Shown: positions 27,928 through 36,931, numbered from the stretch's first letter. The stretch is 64,000 nucleotides of DNA from an uncultured Verrucomicrobiota bacterium (GCA_902589825.1 CACIUL010000004.1:42152-106151), one strand, 5' to 3'. Notes: a model not told the origin generated them from the letters alone. Numbers and translations are program-made.

Positions 27928-29337
27928 TTAATCGCCGGTTGCAGGCTCGAGGTAACCCTCCTTCTCGAGGTATGCAATAACCTGCCGGCAGGCTTGCTCG
28001 GGAGATATTTCCGTGGTCTGGATGGTGATCTCGGCATCCTCCGGCGGCTCGTATGGATCTGAGATGCCGGTGAATTCGCGGATTTTGCCGGTCCGGGCCA
28101 TGGCGTAAAGACCCTTCCGGTCCCTGGACTCGCAAATATCGAGCGGGGTAGCCACGTGAATGAGGATGAAGCCACCATGGCTGTCTATCAGGGAGCGGAC
28201 TTTCTTCCTGACTTCATCATAGGGTGCAATCGGCGCACAGATGGCGATACCGCCATGGCGGGTTATTTCCCCGGCAACAAACCCGATACGCAGGACATTC
28301 AGGTTGCGGTGCTCCCTCGAGAATGTCAGCTCGGAAGAAAGGTTTTTCCTGACAAGGTCTCCATCAAGAAGGGTGACATTCCGGGGTGCGCGTTCCAGAA
28401 GCTTAACGCGCAGTATATTGGCAATGGTTGATTTGCCAGAACCTGATAAGCCACTGAAGAAGACAGTGAACCCCTGGCGGTTTTTCCCGGGATAAATACG
28501 TTCCAGTTCTTTTGCGCTTTCTTCAGGAAGATCCCCGCTGGAGCCTTCAGGTATTGAAAGGCCACTGAGGGCCATTTCCCCTGAGTATTCGTCAATAAGG
28601 CTCATGTCACCACTGGACAAGATTACCGAACACCCGTAGTTGCCGGCAATGAGTGCCTGCAGAAGCCATCCCCTGGCATCACCGGATGCAGTTGCCGGCA
28701 GGACGGATAACTCAATGTCATGTTCCCGGTAAGCCTTTAGGGTGGCCTTGATGGCGCGTATGCGACCGAAAAGATCGTCATTGCCTGTGTCCAGTGCCTG
28801 TATGAGGAGTCCACAGTTATTTTCCCCGGCAAAATGCAGGGCTTTTTCCAGTTGTCCCGTGTGCAGGATACCGCAGGTCACAATGGCTATTCTTTTGCCT
28901 GGCCTGGCATTGTGTGGCAGGAGCCTGAGCGGGCGATGGCTGTAGTGCACAGGCAAGGTAATCCCTTCGATCTTTCCGCCCGCATAATACCGGTCCTGAT
29001 ACTCAAAGGTATCTTCCACGGAGAGTATGGCGAGAAGGATCCCCTCAGGATCACGCAGGGCAATCCGGTCTTCCCTCCTGTAATTTGCTGCTAGCTCCCT
29101 GGTGATTTCCAGGGACAAGGCAAGTGGCCACAGGGTGCCGTCGGCCAATCTCATGGAATCACAAACCGATTGGTGTTCAGCCTGGTTGAGGTAGCCCTCT
29201 AGCGGGGCATATGCCCCGCTGAGCAAAAGTTCAAGGTCATTAACCTGCGACTGGCTTAAGTCCAGTGAGGTCATGTCCTGCGCATCCCGACTTAGTGTGG
29301 CGGCACGGGTTTCATCTACGAGCAGGGTCTTATTCAT
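27928..29337 (-). CDS. cysC: Adenylylsulfate kinase fused to degenerate ATP-sulfurylase-like domain
   Basis: The C-terminal 190 residues are an intact APS kinase, which makes PAPS: P-loop FSGLSGSGKSTIAN, LLDGDLVRKNLS, FSREHRNLNVLRIGFVA, and KGLYAMARTGKIREFTGI. The N-terminal about 270 residues align by eye with ATP sulfurylase (PUA-like part, then GDARGWLLQALIAGNYGC). However, the sulfurylase motif QxRNPxHxxH reads VTCGILHTGQLE and the GRDHAGP motif reads ILSSGDMS. That half is therefore probably not catalytic and may be structural or regulatory. ATG 29337 is chosen; ATG 29355 and a further upstream start are alternatives. A real sulfurylase must be encoded elsewhere. Confidence 0.85.
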   Translation of the reverse strand: MNKTLLVDETRAATLSRDAQDMTSLDLSQSQVNDLELLLSGAYAPLEGYLNQAEHQSVCDSMRLADGTLWPLALSLEITRELAANYRREDRIALRDPEGILLAILSVEDTFEYQDRYYAGGKIEGITLPVHYSHRPLRLLPHNARPGKRIAIVTCGILHTGQLEKALHFAGENNCGLLIQALDTGNDDLFGRIRAIKATLKAYREHDIELSVLPATASGDARGWLLQALIAGNYGCSVILSSGDMSLIDEYSGEMALSGLSIPEGSSGDLPEESAKELERIYPGKNRQGFTVFFSGLSGSGKSTIANILRVKLLERAPRNVTLLDGDLVRKNLSSELTFSREHRNLNVLRIGFVAGEITRHGGIAICAPIAPYDEVRKKVRSLIDSHGGFILIHVATPLDICESRDRKGLYAMARTGKIREFTGISDPYEPPEDAEITIQTTEISPEQACRQVIAYLEKEGYLEPATGD

Positions 29338-29421
29338 CTGGAGCTTAAGCCTCATGCCGCCGTAGGAAGGCACGCAAGTGGTAAACGATTCATTTTCTGA
29401 CCTATACAATCATGGCCCGGC

Positions 29422-31068
29422 TCAGGTTTCTGGATTAACCTTTGAGGGGCCGTCCTCCTGCAAATCCTGAGATTGCTCCTGGCTTTCCGTGGTCTTGGAT
29501 TCCGGGAGGTTCTCTTTTTCCTGTGTTGACTTAGTAGCAACGCGGGACTTTGCCAGCTCAATATGCCCGTCTCCGAAGGCAATGACGGCACCCTGACTGA
29601 GCAACCAGTGGACATCTTTCATGACATTGATCTGCTCCTCTGTCAGTTCTGGGTTTTCCGCTTCGGTTGTTTTTTCTTCGCTAGCTTGTTCCTGCTCGTT
29701 TGCTTGCTTTACGGGCTGGCTTTCAGCTGATTTTTCCTGAGGTGTTGTGGATTCCTGATCATTTCCAACAACCGGCTCTTCGGTATCTTCATCAATCGGT
29801 TTCTCCTTTTCCAAGGTGTCTGGTAGAGAGGGGGCCAATTCATCAAGAATGGACTTGATGCTGGCCCTCTTTTTTTTCCGGATATGGTGGACTATTGCCA
29901 GTATCGGCTTGGAAAGGGTGCTGTCATCGGATAGCGGTTTAGGCCGGGTAATGCAGGTAAAAATCTTTTTCCCGCGCTTGAAGAACTTCAGCCCTTCGGC
30001 ACCCAGCATGCCACAGAGTGGCTGAACAAGGCTGGCAGGATGCTTCTGCGCATTGCCGGCAACCCTTCGCAGCAGCGAGAGCAGGCCGGGCGAGAGGTTT
30101 CTGCCGGATATGTTGCCGGCAACAACAGCTTCATCTGTCCGACCAATCAGGCTCTCGGCATGTTCTTCTATGAAGTGCTTCTCGGCAGTTTCCCGACTTT
30201 CAAACTTGATGGGGTCTTCACCCTCGGTGCTTTTCAGGTAGGTATAATGATGCTCGATGCTTTGCTCGTTCTTCCAGCGTTCAATGGTTTCCTCGTCATT
30301 CTCCACACGGATCTTGTTCTTGTATTTGTCGATCGGCATGTTCGAGAAACGCTGCCGGTGCAACTTTGAGATGTTTACTTGGTATGAATGATGGTTTGGA
30401 GGGCCGAGGAGCCGGCCGCTGATGCCGCAAATAGCGATGGAGGTGTAATTCCCCTTGGGCATTTCCCCCTGGACCTTTTCCTCTGCATAATGCTCGGAAA
30501 ATGCCGTGGTCTGCAACAGGTTGGCCAGTGCCTCAGGGTAACTCAGCCATGCTGATTGATCAGGGATGCAGGTGAACAGTTCCGGTGAATTCTCATTCTC
30601 GCGCTTAAAGCCAACGGAATACCGGTCCCTGGATGCCAATACCAAGCGGGCAATGTCAAAGACTGAGTAGGCACGTGCCGTTTTCCTGATTTGTTCAACC
30701 AACTGGGCAATGCTTGATGACCCGGGTTGCAAGGTCGCGGTGATTCCCTCGGGAGGCGGAGGTGAAGAGGGTCGGTTGTTTCGCCGGTCCCGGGAATCAT
30801 GAGGTTTACGGCTGCCTTTGTCCCCACGTCTTGCGCCTTTCTTGCCGTCATCAGGATGCCGACGGTTGCGGCTTTTTCCCTTTCTTTCCTGCCAGGTATT
30901 TTCACGCCCTTTTCCTGCTTTTTTGCTCCTCTTTGGCCTTTGCTCACCACTGTCATGTGGGAAGGGATTCCTGTCCCTTTGCGTTGCATTTCCTTTATCC
31001 GCCCCTTCTTTAAGCCAGTCAGGCATCAACTGAAGGTCTGAGAGATCGACGGGAGTGGGGTCGCTCAT
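29422..31068 (-). CDS. Unrecognised charged protein with basic N-terminus and acidic C-terminus
   Basis: I do not recognise this 548-residue protein. The start at 31068 (MSDPTPVDLSDLQLMPDWLKE) is chosen because the upstream in-frame part looks non-coding. Residues about 15-115 are very basic and disordered, rich in Lys, Arg, Gly and Asp (KRSKKAGKGRENTWQERKGK, RNRRHPDDGKK). Residues about 120-420 look folded, with notable CGISGRLLGPPNHHSYQVNI and SNMPIDKYKNKIRVENDEE, then a helical region (ILAIVHHIRKKKRASIKSIL) that could be a winged helix. Residues about 425-548 are acidic and Gln/Glu-rich. The charge pattern suggests nucleic-acid binding. It is co-directional with gpsA. Confidence 0.7.
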   Translation of the reverse strand: MSDPTPVDLSDLQLMPDWLKEGADKGNATQRDRNPFPHDSGEQRPKRSKKAGKGRENTWQERKGKSRNRRHPDDGKKGARRGDKGSRKPHDSRDRRNNRPSSPPPPEGITATLQPGSSSIAQLVEQIRKTARAYSVFDIARLVLASRDRYSVGFKRENENSPELFTCIPDQSAWLSYPEALANLLQTTAFSEHYAEEKVQGEMPKGNYTSIAICGISGRLLGPPNHHSYQVNISKLHRQRFSNMPIDKYKNKIRVENDEETIERWKNEQSIEHHYTYLKSTEGEDPIKFESRETAEKHFIEEHAESLIGRTDEAVVAGNISGRNLSPGLLSLLRRVAGNAQKHPASLVQPLCGMLGAEGLKFFKRGKKIFTCITRPKPLSDDSTLSKPILAIVHHIRKKKRASIKSILDELAPSLPDTLEKEKPIDEDTEEPVVGNDQESTTPQEKSAESQPVKQANEQEQASEEKTTEAENPELTEEQINVMKDVHWLLSQGAVIAFGDGHIELAKSRVATKSTQEKENLPESKTTESQEQSQDLQEDGPSKVNPET

Positions 31069-31196
31069 GGAGAAAAAGGGCTGCTGGTAGAGAATGGGGA
31101 GGTATTTGTTGGCCGGGCGTGCCTGTATTTCATGGACATAAGGTTGGGCGCCAATCAATCCACGTTAAGCCCGTGAGCCACGGTTTGCAACGTGCG

Positions 31197-32195
31197 TTAG
31201 GAGTCTGTTTCCGGGCGGGGATCACGATTCAATAACTCATTCAGGGCGATGTCCGGACCCTTGTGTCCACTGATCACTGCGTATGCCTGGTCAATGATGG
31301 GCGTATTGATGCCTGCCCGACGGGCAGCTTCATAAAAAGAAATGGTGTTCGGGACACCTTCCGCGACCATTGTCATGGAGTTGAGCACCTGGTCAATGTC
31401 CTGTCCGCTGCCCAGCATTTTTCCAACCTTGTTGTTCCGGCTGTGCGTGCTGTAACAGGTGACCATAAGGTCACCGACTCCCGATAGCCCCTGGAAGGTG
31501 GCTGGCGATCCCCCGAGGCTGGTGCCCAGGCGGATCATCTCGGCTAGGCCGCGGGTCACCAGTGCAGCCTTTGCATTGTCGCCGAGACCAAGGCCCTCGG
31601 AGATACCTGCGCAAATGGCATAGACATTCTTGGTTGCGCCGCCCAGCTCAATTCCTGCCACATCCTGACTGGTGTAGGTGCGAAACCATGGAAGGGTGAA
31701 TAATTCCTGCAGGTGCAGGGCAATTTCCTCATCCTTGCAACCGATGACTGCGGCTGTGGCAAGCTGCCTGCCAACCTCTTCGGCGTGATTGGGACCACTG
31801 AGGACGGCAATGGGATTTTCAGGAAGGTGGGATGAGAGGATTTCCGTCATGCGCCTTCCCGTTTCACGTTCCAGTCCCTTTGTGCACGATATCAGAATGG
31901 TATCGGGGGGAATCCCTGCACCTGCCAGGGATACGGCAAGGTCAGCCATTGCCGCAGATGGTATCACGCAGAGAATTACTCCGGACTGGACTGCGAAGTT
32001 GAAATCATCAGTTGGTATGATGTTTTCCCCGAGCCTTACACCGGGAAGGTAAAGGTGGTTTTCACGGGAGTCAGCCATTTGTGCGGCCTGTTCAGGATTG
32101 CGGCACCAGAGCCTAACCTCAATGCCGCGCTGTGCGAGAACGGTGGCCAGTGCTGTTCCCCAGCTGCCGGCTCCGAGTACTGAAGCAGTTGTCAT
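31197..32195 (-). CDS. gpsA: Glycerol-3-phosphate dehydrogenase [NAD(P)+]
   Basis: Reduces dihydroxyacetone phosphate to sn-glycerol 3-phosphate for phospholipid synthesis. The 332-residue protein starts at ATG 32195 (MTTASVLGAGSWGTALATVL). The Rossmann motif is GAGSWGTALA. Catalytic Lys is in GGATKNVYAICAGISEGLGLGDN (here GATKNVYAICAGI, about residue 186-198), and other motifs are VLSGPNHAEEV and GLSGVGDLMVTC. It ends 128 bp after the start of the unrecognised protein on the same strand, and plsY lies 22 bp upstream of it, so gpsA and plsY form an operon that makes lysophosphatidate. Confidence 0.94.
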   Translation of the reverse strand: MTTASVLGAGSWGTALATVLAQRGIEVRLWCRNPEQAAQMADSRENHLYLPGVRLGENIIPTDDFNFAVQSGVILCVIPSAAMADLAVSLAGAGIPPDTILISCTKGLERETGRRMTEILSSHLPENPIAVLSGPNHAEEVGRQLATAAVIGCKDEEIALHLQELFTLPWFRTYTSQDVAGIELGGATKNVYAICAGISEGLGLGDNAKAALVTRGLAEMIRLGTSLGGSPATFQGLSGVGDLMVTCYSTHSRNNKVGKMLGSGQDIDQVLNSMTMVAEGVPNTISFYEAARRAGINTPIIDQAYAVISGHKGPDIALNELLNRDPRPETDS

Positions 32196-32217
32196 GATAT
32201 TAAAGGGTTTGTTTTCA

Positions 32218-32904
32218 CTATGCTTTGCTTTTCCGCTCGAAGCGCAATTCATTACCCGTCATCAGCCGCCTGATATTGGAGCGGTGACGCCATATTGCCA
32301 TCAGCGCGGCAAATAATCCAAAAACCAGCTCAGGGATGCTCAACGGTGTGTCACCAAGGAGTGCAAGGATGTATACCAGCAGGGGGATGGACAGTGCCGC
32401 CAGCATTGAGGCGATGGCAACATACCGGGATATGACAAAAACCAGAACCCAGACAATAAGGGCACAGGCAAAGACCCCCGGCATGAAAGCCAGCATGACA
32501 CCTGCCGATGTGGCTATACCCTTCCCACCCTTGAAGCCGAGCCAGAAAGTGTAGTTGTGTCCAATTACGGCTGAAAGGGCAAACAGCACACAGGCGGTGC
32601 TGATGATATCATGACTGCTTCCAAATTCCATTAAATGGAGAGGTGGGGCAAACTTGAGCTTAAGTTCCACCATCACTTTGCCTACGGCGACAGGAGTGAA
32701 CCCTTTCAGGATATCCAGCAGGAATACCAAGATTCCTGTGGGCGGCCCGAGGATGCGGAAGATGTTTGTCGCTCCGATGTTTCCGCTGCCGTGTTCACGG
32801 ATGTCAATGCCGCGCATTTTTGCGATCCAGAACCCGAATGGCAGGGCACCGATCATGTAGGAGCAGGCAATGCCGATTAAAACAGTCGTGTAGATATCTT
32901 CCAA
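32218..32904 (-). CDS. plsY: Acyl-phosphate:glycerol-3-phosphate acyltransferase PlsY
   Basis: An integral membrane protein of 228 residues that acylates glycerol 3-phosphate using acyl phosphate, the first committed step of phospholipid synthesis. It starts with TTG (32904), since no ATG gives the conserved N-terminus. Motif 1 is YMIGALPFGFWIAKMRGIDIREHGSGNIGATN (core GSGNIGATN, residues about 40-48). Motif 2 is GHNYTFWLGFKGGKGIAT (core FKGGKGIATS). Motif 3 lies near LVFGLFAALMAIWRHRSNI. Several hydrophobic spans are visible. The loop between motifs 1 and 2 is longer than usual (about 65 residues). It ends 22 bp before gpsA. Confidence 0.93.
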   Translation of the reverse strand: MEDIYTTVLIGIACSYMIGALPFGFWIAKMRGIDIREHGSGNIGATNIFRILGPPTGILVFLLDILKGFTPVAVGKVMVELKLKFAPPLHLMEFGSSHDIISTACVLFALSAVIGHNYTFWLGFKGGKGIATSAGVMLAFMPGVFACALIVWVLVFVISRYVAIASMLAALSIPLLVYILALLGDTPLSIPELVFGLFAALMAIWRHRSNIRRLMTGNELRFERKSKA

Positions 32905-32917
32905 AATCCGCGCTTGA

Positions 32918-34660
32918 TTAAGATTTAACGTTCAGAAATTTTGTCACCTCCTCAAGGGGCAAACAGTTTATGATGTCTGTGGTGCGCAACCATCCTTTCC
33001 GGGCAACATTGACCCCGAAATTAAGGTAGTGAAGCTGTGATGTATGGTGGGCATCAGGATTAATGGAGCACTTGACCCCCTTGTCACGCGCGTGCTTCCA
33101 CCATCTCCAGTCCATATCAAGGCGTTTTGGATTGGCGTTAATCTCAATAGCCGTGTGGTTGCCGGCACAGGCATCGATGATCCTGGCAACATCAACAGCA
33201 TAGGGCTTGCGAGTTAACAGAAGGCGCCCGGTAAGATGCCCGATCATCGTGACATGTGGGTTTTCAACAGCGCGGATGATACGTGCCGTCATCTCATCTT
33301 CCGGAAGAGTGAAGGCATTGTGTACTGAAGCAACAACGTAATCGAGCTGGCTGAGAATATCATCCGGGTAATCCAGAGACCCATCCTTGAGGATATCACA
33401 TTCAACCCCGGCAAACAGCCGGAATTTTCCTGCAAATTCCTCGTTGAGTTTCCTGATTTCGCCGCCCTGGGCCAGCAACCTCTCTGCATCAAGCCCGTTA
33501 GCCTGGAACGAACTCTGTGAGTGATCTGAAATTCCCAGATACTTTAGTCCCATATCCATGGCTGCAGCGGCCATTTCCTGAAGCGAGGATTTGCCGTCAC
33601 TTGCCGTTGTGTGATTGTGAAATGTTCCCTGCAGCTCTTCTAAAGTTACCAGCTTGGGCAGTTCACCCTTTTCAGCGGCTTCAATTTCACCGGTGTTCTC
33701 GCGTAATGGAGGCGGGATGAAATCCATGGACAGGGCTGCGTATAGATCCTCCTCAGTGGTTATGGTGTTATCGGGAAGCGGTTGTTGTTTTTTTCCTTCA
33801 ATCGGTGCTAAGCGGTATTCATTAAGCGTGTAGCCAAGCTTGAGCGCCCGTGAGCGCATAGAAATATTGTGCTCCCTGCTTCCGGTAAAGTAATTCAACG
33901 CGAAAGGGTATTGTTCAGCAGACACTGCCCGCAAATCGCATTGCAAACCGGAGTCAAGGATGACAGTGGACTTTGTCGGCCCATGCAGGCTGACAGTAGA
34001 GACTTCCGGCATACCCACGAAAAAGGACATGATCGACTCGGGCTTCTCCGTTGATACAAGAAAGTCAAGGTCATGAAGGATTTCCTTGCCGCGCCGGTAA
34101 CTCCCTGCAATTGAGGCCTCTATTGTTTCGGGTTGATTTTTCAGTGCCAGCAGGATTTCCTCAGCCTTTGCGGCAATGTCTCCAAGGCGGAACTTATTGG
34201 CATGTTCACGCCGGAACGCAATGGCATCGAGAATTTTGCGGCAGGACTTGGCCCCGAAACCGGGCAACTCAGTCACCTCGCCCGACTGGCAGGCTTGCTC
34301 AAGGCCGTTAATTGACGTGATGTCCAGCTTGTCATAGAGGGCCTTGATTTTCTTCGGACCAAGCCCCGGAATGTCAAAAAGCTCAAAGATGGTTCCGGGA
34401 AACTCCCCCCGCAGTTTCTCATAGTATTCAAGCTCTCCGGTCGTCGCCAGTTCATGCAGTTTCTCGGCCAGGGCTTTGCCGATGCCCTTGGTATCGCCAA
34501 GGTCATTATCCCTGGCTTTCTGGACAAAATCGCCGGCGAAGGTCGTAACGATTTCGGCACCGGTTCGGTAGGCCCTGATCTTGAACGGATTTTCCCCTTT
34601 TAATTCAAGGAGGAGGGCGATGTTTTCCAGGGTCTGGGCAATGGTTTCCCGGCTGATCAT
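32918..34660 (-). CDS. polX: DNA polymerase/3'-5' exonuclease PolX
   Basis: A family X DNA polymerase with a C-terminal PHP nuclease domain, acting in base-excision or gap repair. The 580-residue protein has helix-hairpin-helix segments (LFDIPGLGPKKIKALYDKL and TELPGFGAKSCRKILDA, residues about 92-150), the polymerase nucleotidyl-transfer region SYRRGKEILHDLDFLVST (metal Asp pair, about 190-207), and PHP motifs HNHTTASDGKSSLQEMA (about 350-366) and LGISDHSQSS (about 375). Length and layout match bacterial PolX such as the B. subtilis enzyme (about 570). It is the first gene of the polX-plsY-gpsA block. Confidence 0.93.
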   Translation of the reverse strand: MISRETIAQTLENIALLLELKGENPFKIRAYRTGAEIVTTFAGDFVQKARDNDLGDTKGIGKALAEKLHELATTGELEYYEKLRGEFPGTIFELFDIPGLGPKKIKALYDKLDITSINGLEQACQSGEVTELPGFGAKSCRKILDAIAFRREHANKFRLGDIAAKAEEILLALKNQPETIEASIAGSYRRGKEILHDLDFLVSTEKPESIMSFFVGMPEVSTVSLHGPTKSTVILDSGLQCDLRAVSAEQYPFALNYFTGSREHNISMRSRALKLGYTLNEYRLAPIEGKKQQPLPDNTITTEEDLYAALSMDFIPPPLRENTGEIEAAEKGELPKLVTLEELQGTFHNHTTASDGKSSLQEMAAAAMDMGLKYLGISDHSQSSFQANGLDAERLLAQGGEIRKLNEEFAGKFRLFAGVECDILKDGSLDYPDDILSQLDYVVASVHNAFTLPEDEMTARIIRAVENPHVTMIGHLTGRLLLTRKPYAVDVARIIDACAGNHTAIEINANPKRLDMDWRWWKHARDKGVKCSINPDAHHTSQLHYLNFGVNVARKGWLRTTDIINCLPLEEVTKFLNVKS

Positions 34661-34786
34661 GATTGCTCTATTTAGGCGTAATCGTGAACAAGTAATCCGG
34701 GCAATGCAAGAGACCTTGCGAGAGTATCAATGGGGGAAGAGGGTATGTTCTTTCGAACAGTATTTTTTTATAAATTTTTAAAAGAA

Positions 34787-34885
34787 ATGAGCAAAGATTT
34801 GCAAATTTTCAGTTCGCCGGGACTTTATCTGGGCATTTCATTCATTGCGGTCGGCATCTTTTTCTTCTTTTTATTAAAAACGTGA
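34787..34885 (+). CDS. 32-residue single-span membrane peptide
   Basis: A short frame from ATG 34787 to TGA 34883-34885 encodes 32 residues. It begins with a polar stretch (MSKDLQIFSSPG), continues with a hydrophobic helix (about residues 13-30, LYLGISFIAVGIFFFFLL) and ends Lys-Thr. The TGA overlaps the GTG start of the sensor gene by 4 bp (GTGA), which suggests translational coupling. I know no family for it. The topology and overlap make it more than a chance frame, but no homolog search was done. It could be a membrane partner for the following soluble-looking sensor, which has no membrane span of its own. Confidence 0.5.
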   Translation: MSKDLQIFSSPGLYLGISFIAVGIFFFFLLKT

Positions 34886-36864
34886 TCAATCAAGAGTCTG
34901 GAAACCGGAAAAAACTAGCCGGATCATCGCAGGAACCGGCAGGAATTGAGATACCGCGCCTGCTGATCGTGGAATGGGATGCCCGCCAAAGGCAATCGCT
35001 TGCCGGGGTGGCAGGCGAGCTCGGCTATCATGCTTCAACGTGTCCAACCGCGGAAGAGGCCAAGGAGATGATCCAGGCAACAGCTTTCACCGGGGTGGTA
35101 TTCGACTCGGAACTCTATGAGCAATCCATGGAGGATTTCGTGGCCTGGTTGCAGTCCCTGGGTGGCAAAAAACCGTACGTGATTGCCGTGGTTGAGCCGG
35201 GTTTGGCCGGCGGCTTAAGTGATCTTCTGTCCGCAGGAATTGATGACGCCCTGCTTAAGCCGCTGGATCCTGCCTTGTTCCGGCTGCGACTGGAGGTCAT
35301 GGAATACCGGGTCAATCAGAGGCAAGAAAGATCGCGGGAAATGGCCAGGATGCGTCGTGCACAGGGGCGCTATGAAAACCTTTTTCTTGAGTCTCCTGAT
35401 GCGATTCTTGTCTTGAAGAACCGTAAGGGCAAGGTAATCGGAGTGAACAGGGCGGTGAAGTCTGTGCTGGGCTATGACGGCAAGGCACTGCTTGGCAAGT
35501 ATATGTCTTTAATTTTCCCCGATATTTTCGGACGTGATGGACAGGCAACACGGGGTGATGTGTTGAGCGGGGCCACCATCCTGCAGGCTGTTGCTTACCG
35601 CAGGCCGGATGGGGGCAGCAGTTATCTGGATATCATGATGTCCACCATACCCTGGGACAGTGGTTATGCAGTCATGATGGTTTGTCGGGACGTGGGAAAC
35701 AGGGAAGGCTCAGAGAATCTGCGCATTCAAGATTCCAAGGACAAGGCTCTTGAGTGTTTTGCGGGCGGGGTCTCCGGCGAATTTGGTGATTTGCTCACCT
35801 CGCTTGGCGGCAACCTCTCGCTGCTTGAGTCTGCCCCGTTTCTAAATGAAGAGGCGCGGGAAACCATTGCCCGGGCACAGCATGCCTGTGAGCGGGGACG
35901 CGAACTCACGCTGGAGATTGCCAGTCTTGCCGGAGGTATGCGCGCGGCGAAGAGGAAGCCTTTAGACCTTGGTTGCCTTGTGGAGAAGGCGGTGCAATTT
36001 GCCCTTTTTGATTTTGAGGGGGTGCGCCCAATCTTCAGGATGCAGGAATCCCTGCCGTTGATATTGGGCGATGCTGAGCAGTTGCACTCCGTGATTGGCG
36101 CCGTGGCAAAAAACTCAGGTGAGGTTCTTGCCAAGGCTGCACCTGGCCAGGGGCAACTGCGGGTTGAAATCTCTGAAGTCAGGCTTGGCAGTGACAGTGA
36201 TTTGCCTCTCCAGCCCGGGCTATACCTGCAGCTGGTGTTCAAGGATAACGGTCCCGGCCTTTCCGAGGTGGACCTGAGCCGGATTTTTGATCCGTATTTC
36301 AGCGGCAAGGACGGAGGACGGGGGATCGGCTTGAGTCAGGCGGCAGCGATTATCCGCTCATATTCCGGGCATATAGAGGTGCGCTCAAAGCTAGGGGAAG
36401 GGGCATGCTTTGACATTTACCTGCCTGCTAACGAAGATCATGCTCCACCCGCCCCGGCACTGGACTGTAATGTCAAGCCGATGAGGGTGCTGGTGCTGGA
36501 TGATGAACCGCATATTTGTGCTGTTCTTGAAAGGGCCCTTACCCGGGCAGGGCATGATGTTTTTTGTGCGGCAACAGGCGAAACGGCATTGCGTGCCTTT
36601 GAAAAGGCCGAGGATTTTGGCCGGCCTTTTGATGTCCTGCTTTTTGACCTGGATATCCGGGGTGGAATGGGTGGGAATGAAACCCTGGCGCGTATCCGGG
36701 CAGATCATCCTGAAGTTAGGGCCATTGTCACAACCGGTTATGTCAATGATTCAGTACTGATGAACTATCTGGAGCACGGTTTCTGCGGTGTTCTTACCAA
36801 GCCCTTCCGGATTGATCACCTGGTTTCCACCGTGGAGCGCCTGGGCCGCGGTAACCGGGGATAG
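34882..36864 (+). CDS. Hybrid sensor protein, REC-PAS-HATPase-REC, lacking the phospho-acceptor His
   Basis: A 660-residue signal protein starting with GTG 34882. Residues about 25-140 form a receiver-like domain with Asp in VVFDSELYE and Lys in LLKPLD but no Thr/Ser at the usual switch site. A PAS domain follows at about 165-280 (ENLFLESPDAILVLKNRKGK). The dimerisation helix reads FAGGVSGEFGDLLTSLGGNLSLL (residues 293-315), where relatives have VAHDFNNLL, so His is Gly299. The ATPase domain looks complete: FKDNGPGLSEVD, FDPYFSGKDGGRGIGLS. A C-terminal receiver (about 535-655) has DDEPHI, FDLDIRGG, TTGYV and LTKPF. It is probably a pseudokinase or an allosteric sensor. Confidence 0.85.
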   Translation: MINQESGNRKKLAGSSQEPAGIEIPRLLIVEWDARQRQSLAGVAGELGYHASTCPTAEEAKEMIQATAFTGVVFDSELYEQSMEDFVAWLQSLGGKKPYVIAVVEPGLAGGLSDLLSAGIDDALLKPLDPALFRLRLEVMEYRVNQRQERSREMARMRRAQGRYENLFLESPDAILVLKNRKGKVIGVNRAVKSVLGYDGKALLGKYMSLIFPDIFGRDGQATRGDVLSGATILQAVAYRRPDGGSSYLDIMMSTIPWDSGYAVMMVCRDVGNREGSENLRIQDSKDKALECFAGGVSGEFGDLLTSLGGNLSLLESAPFLNEEARETIARAQHACERGRELTLEIASLAGGMRAAKRKPLDLGCLVEKAVQFALFDFEGVRPIFRMQESLPLILGDAEQLHSVIGAVAKNSGEVLAKAAPGQGQLRVEISEVRLGSDSDLPLQPGLYLQLVFKDNGPGLSEVDLSRIFDPYFSGKDGGRGIGLSQAAAIIRSYSGHIEVRSKLGEGACFDIYLPANEDHAPPAPALDCNVKPMRVLVLDDEPHICAVLERALTRAGHDVFCAATGETALRAFEKAEDFGRPFDVLLFDLDIRGGMGGNETLARIRADHPEVRAIVTTGYVNDSVLMNYLEHGFCGVLTKPFRIDHLVSTVERLGRGNRG

Positions 36865-36931
36865 GTCCGGCAATGACACGGGTACATTGCTGCCTGTTTC
36901 ATTCCTTTCCTGGAACAGGAAGGGCGTGCAC

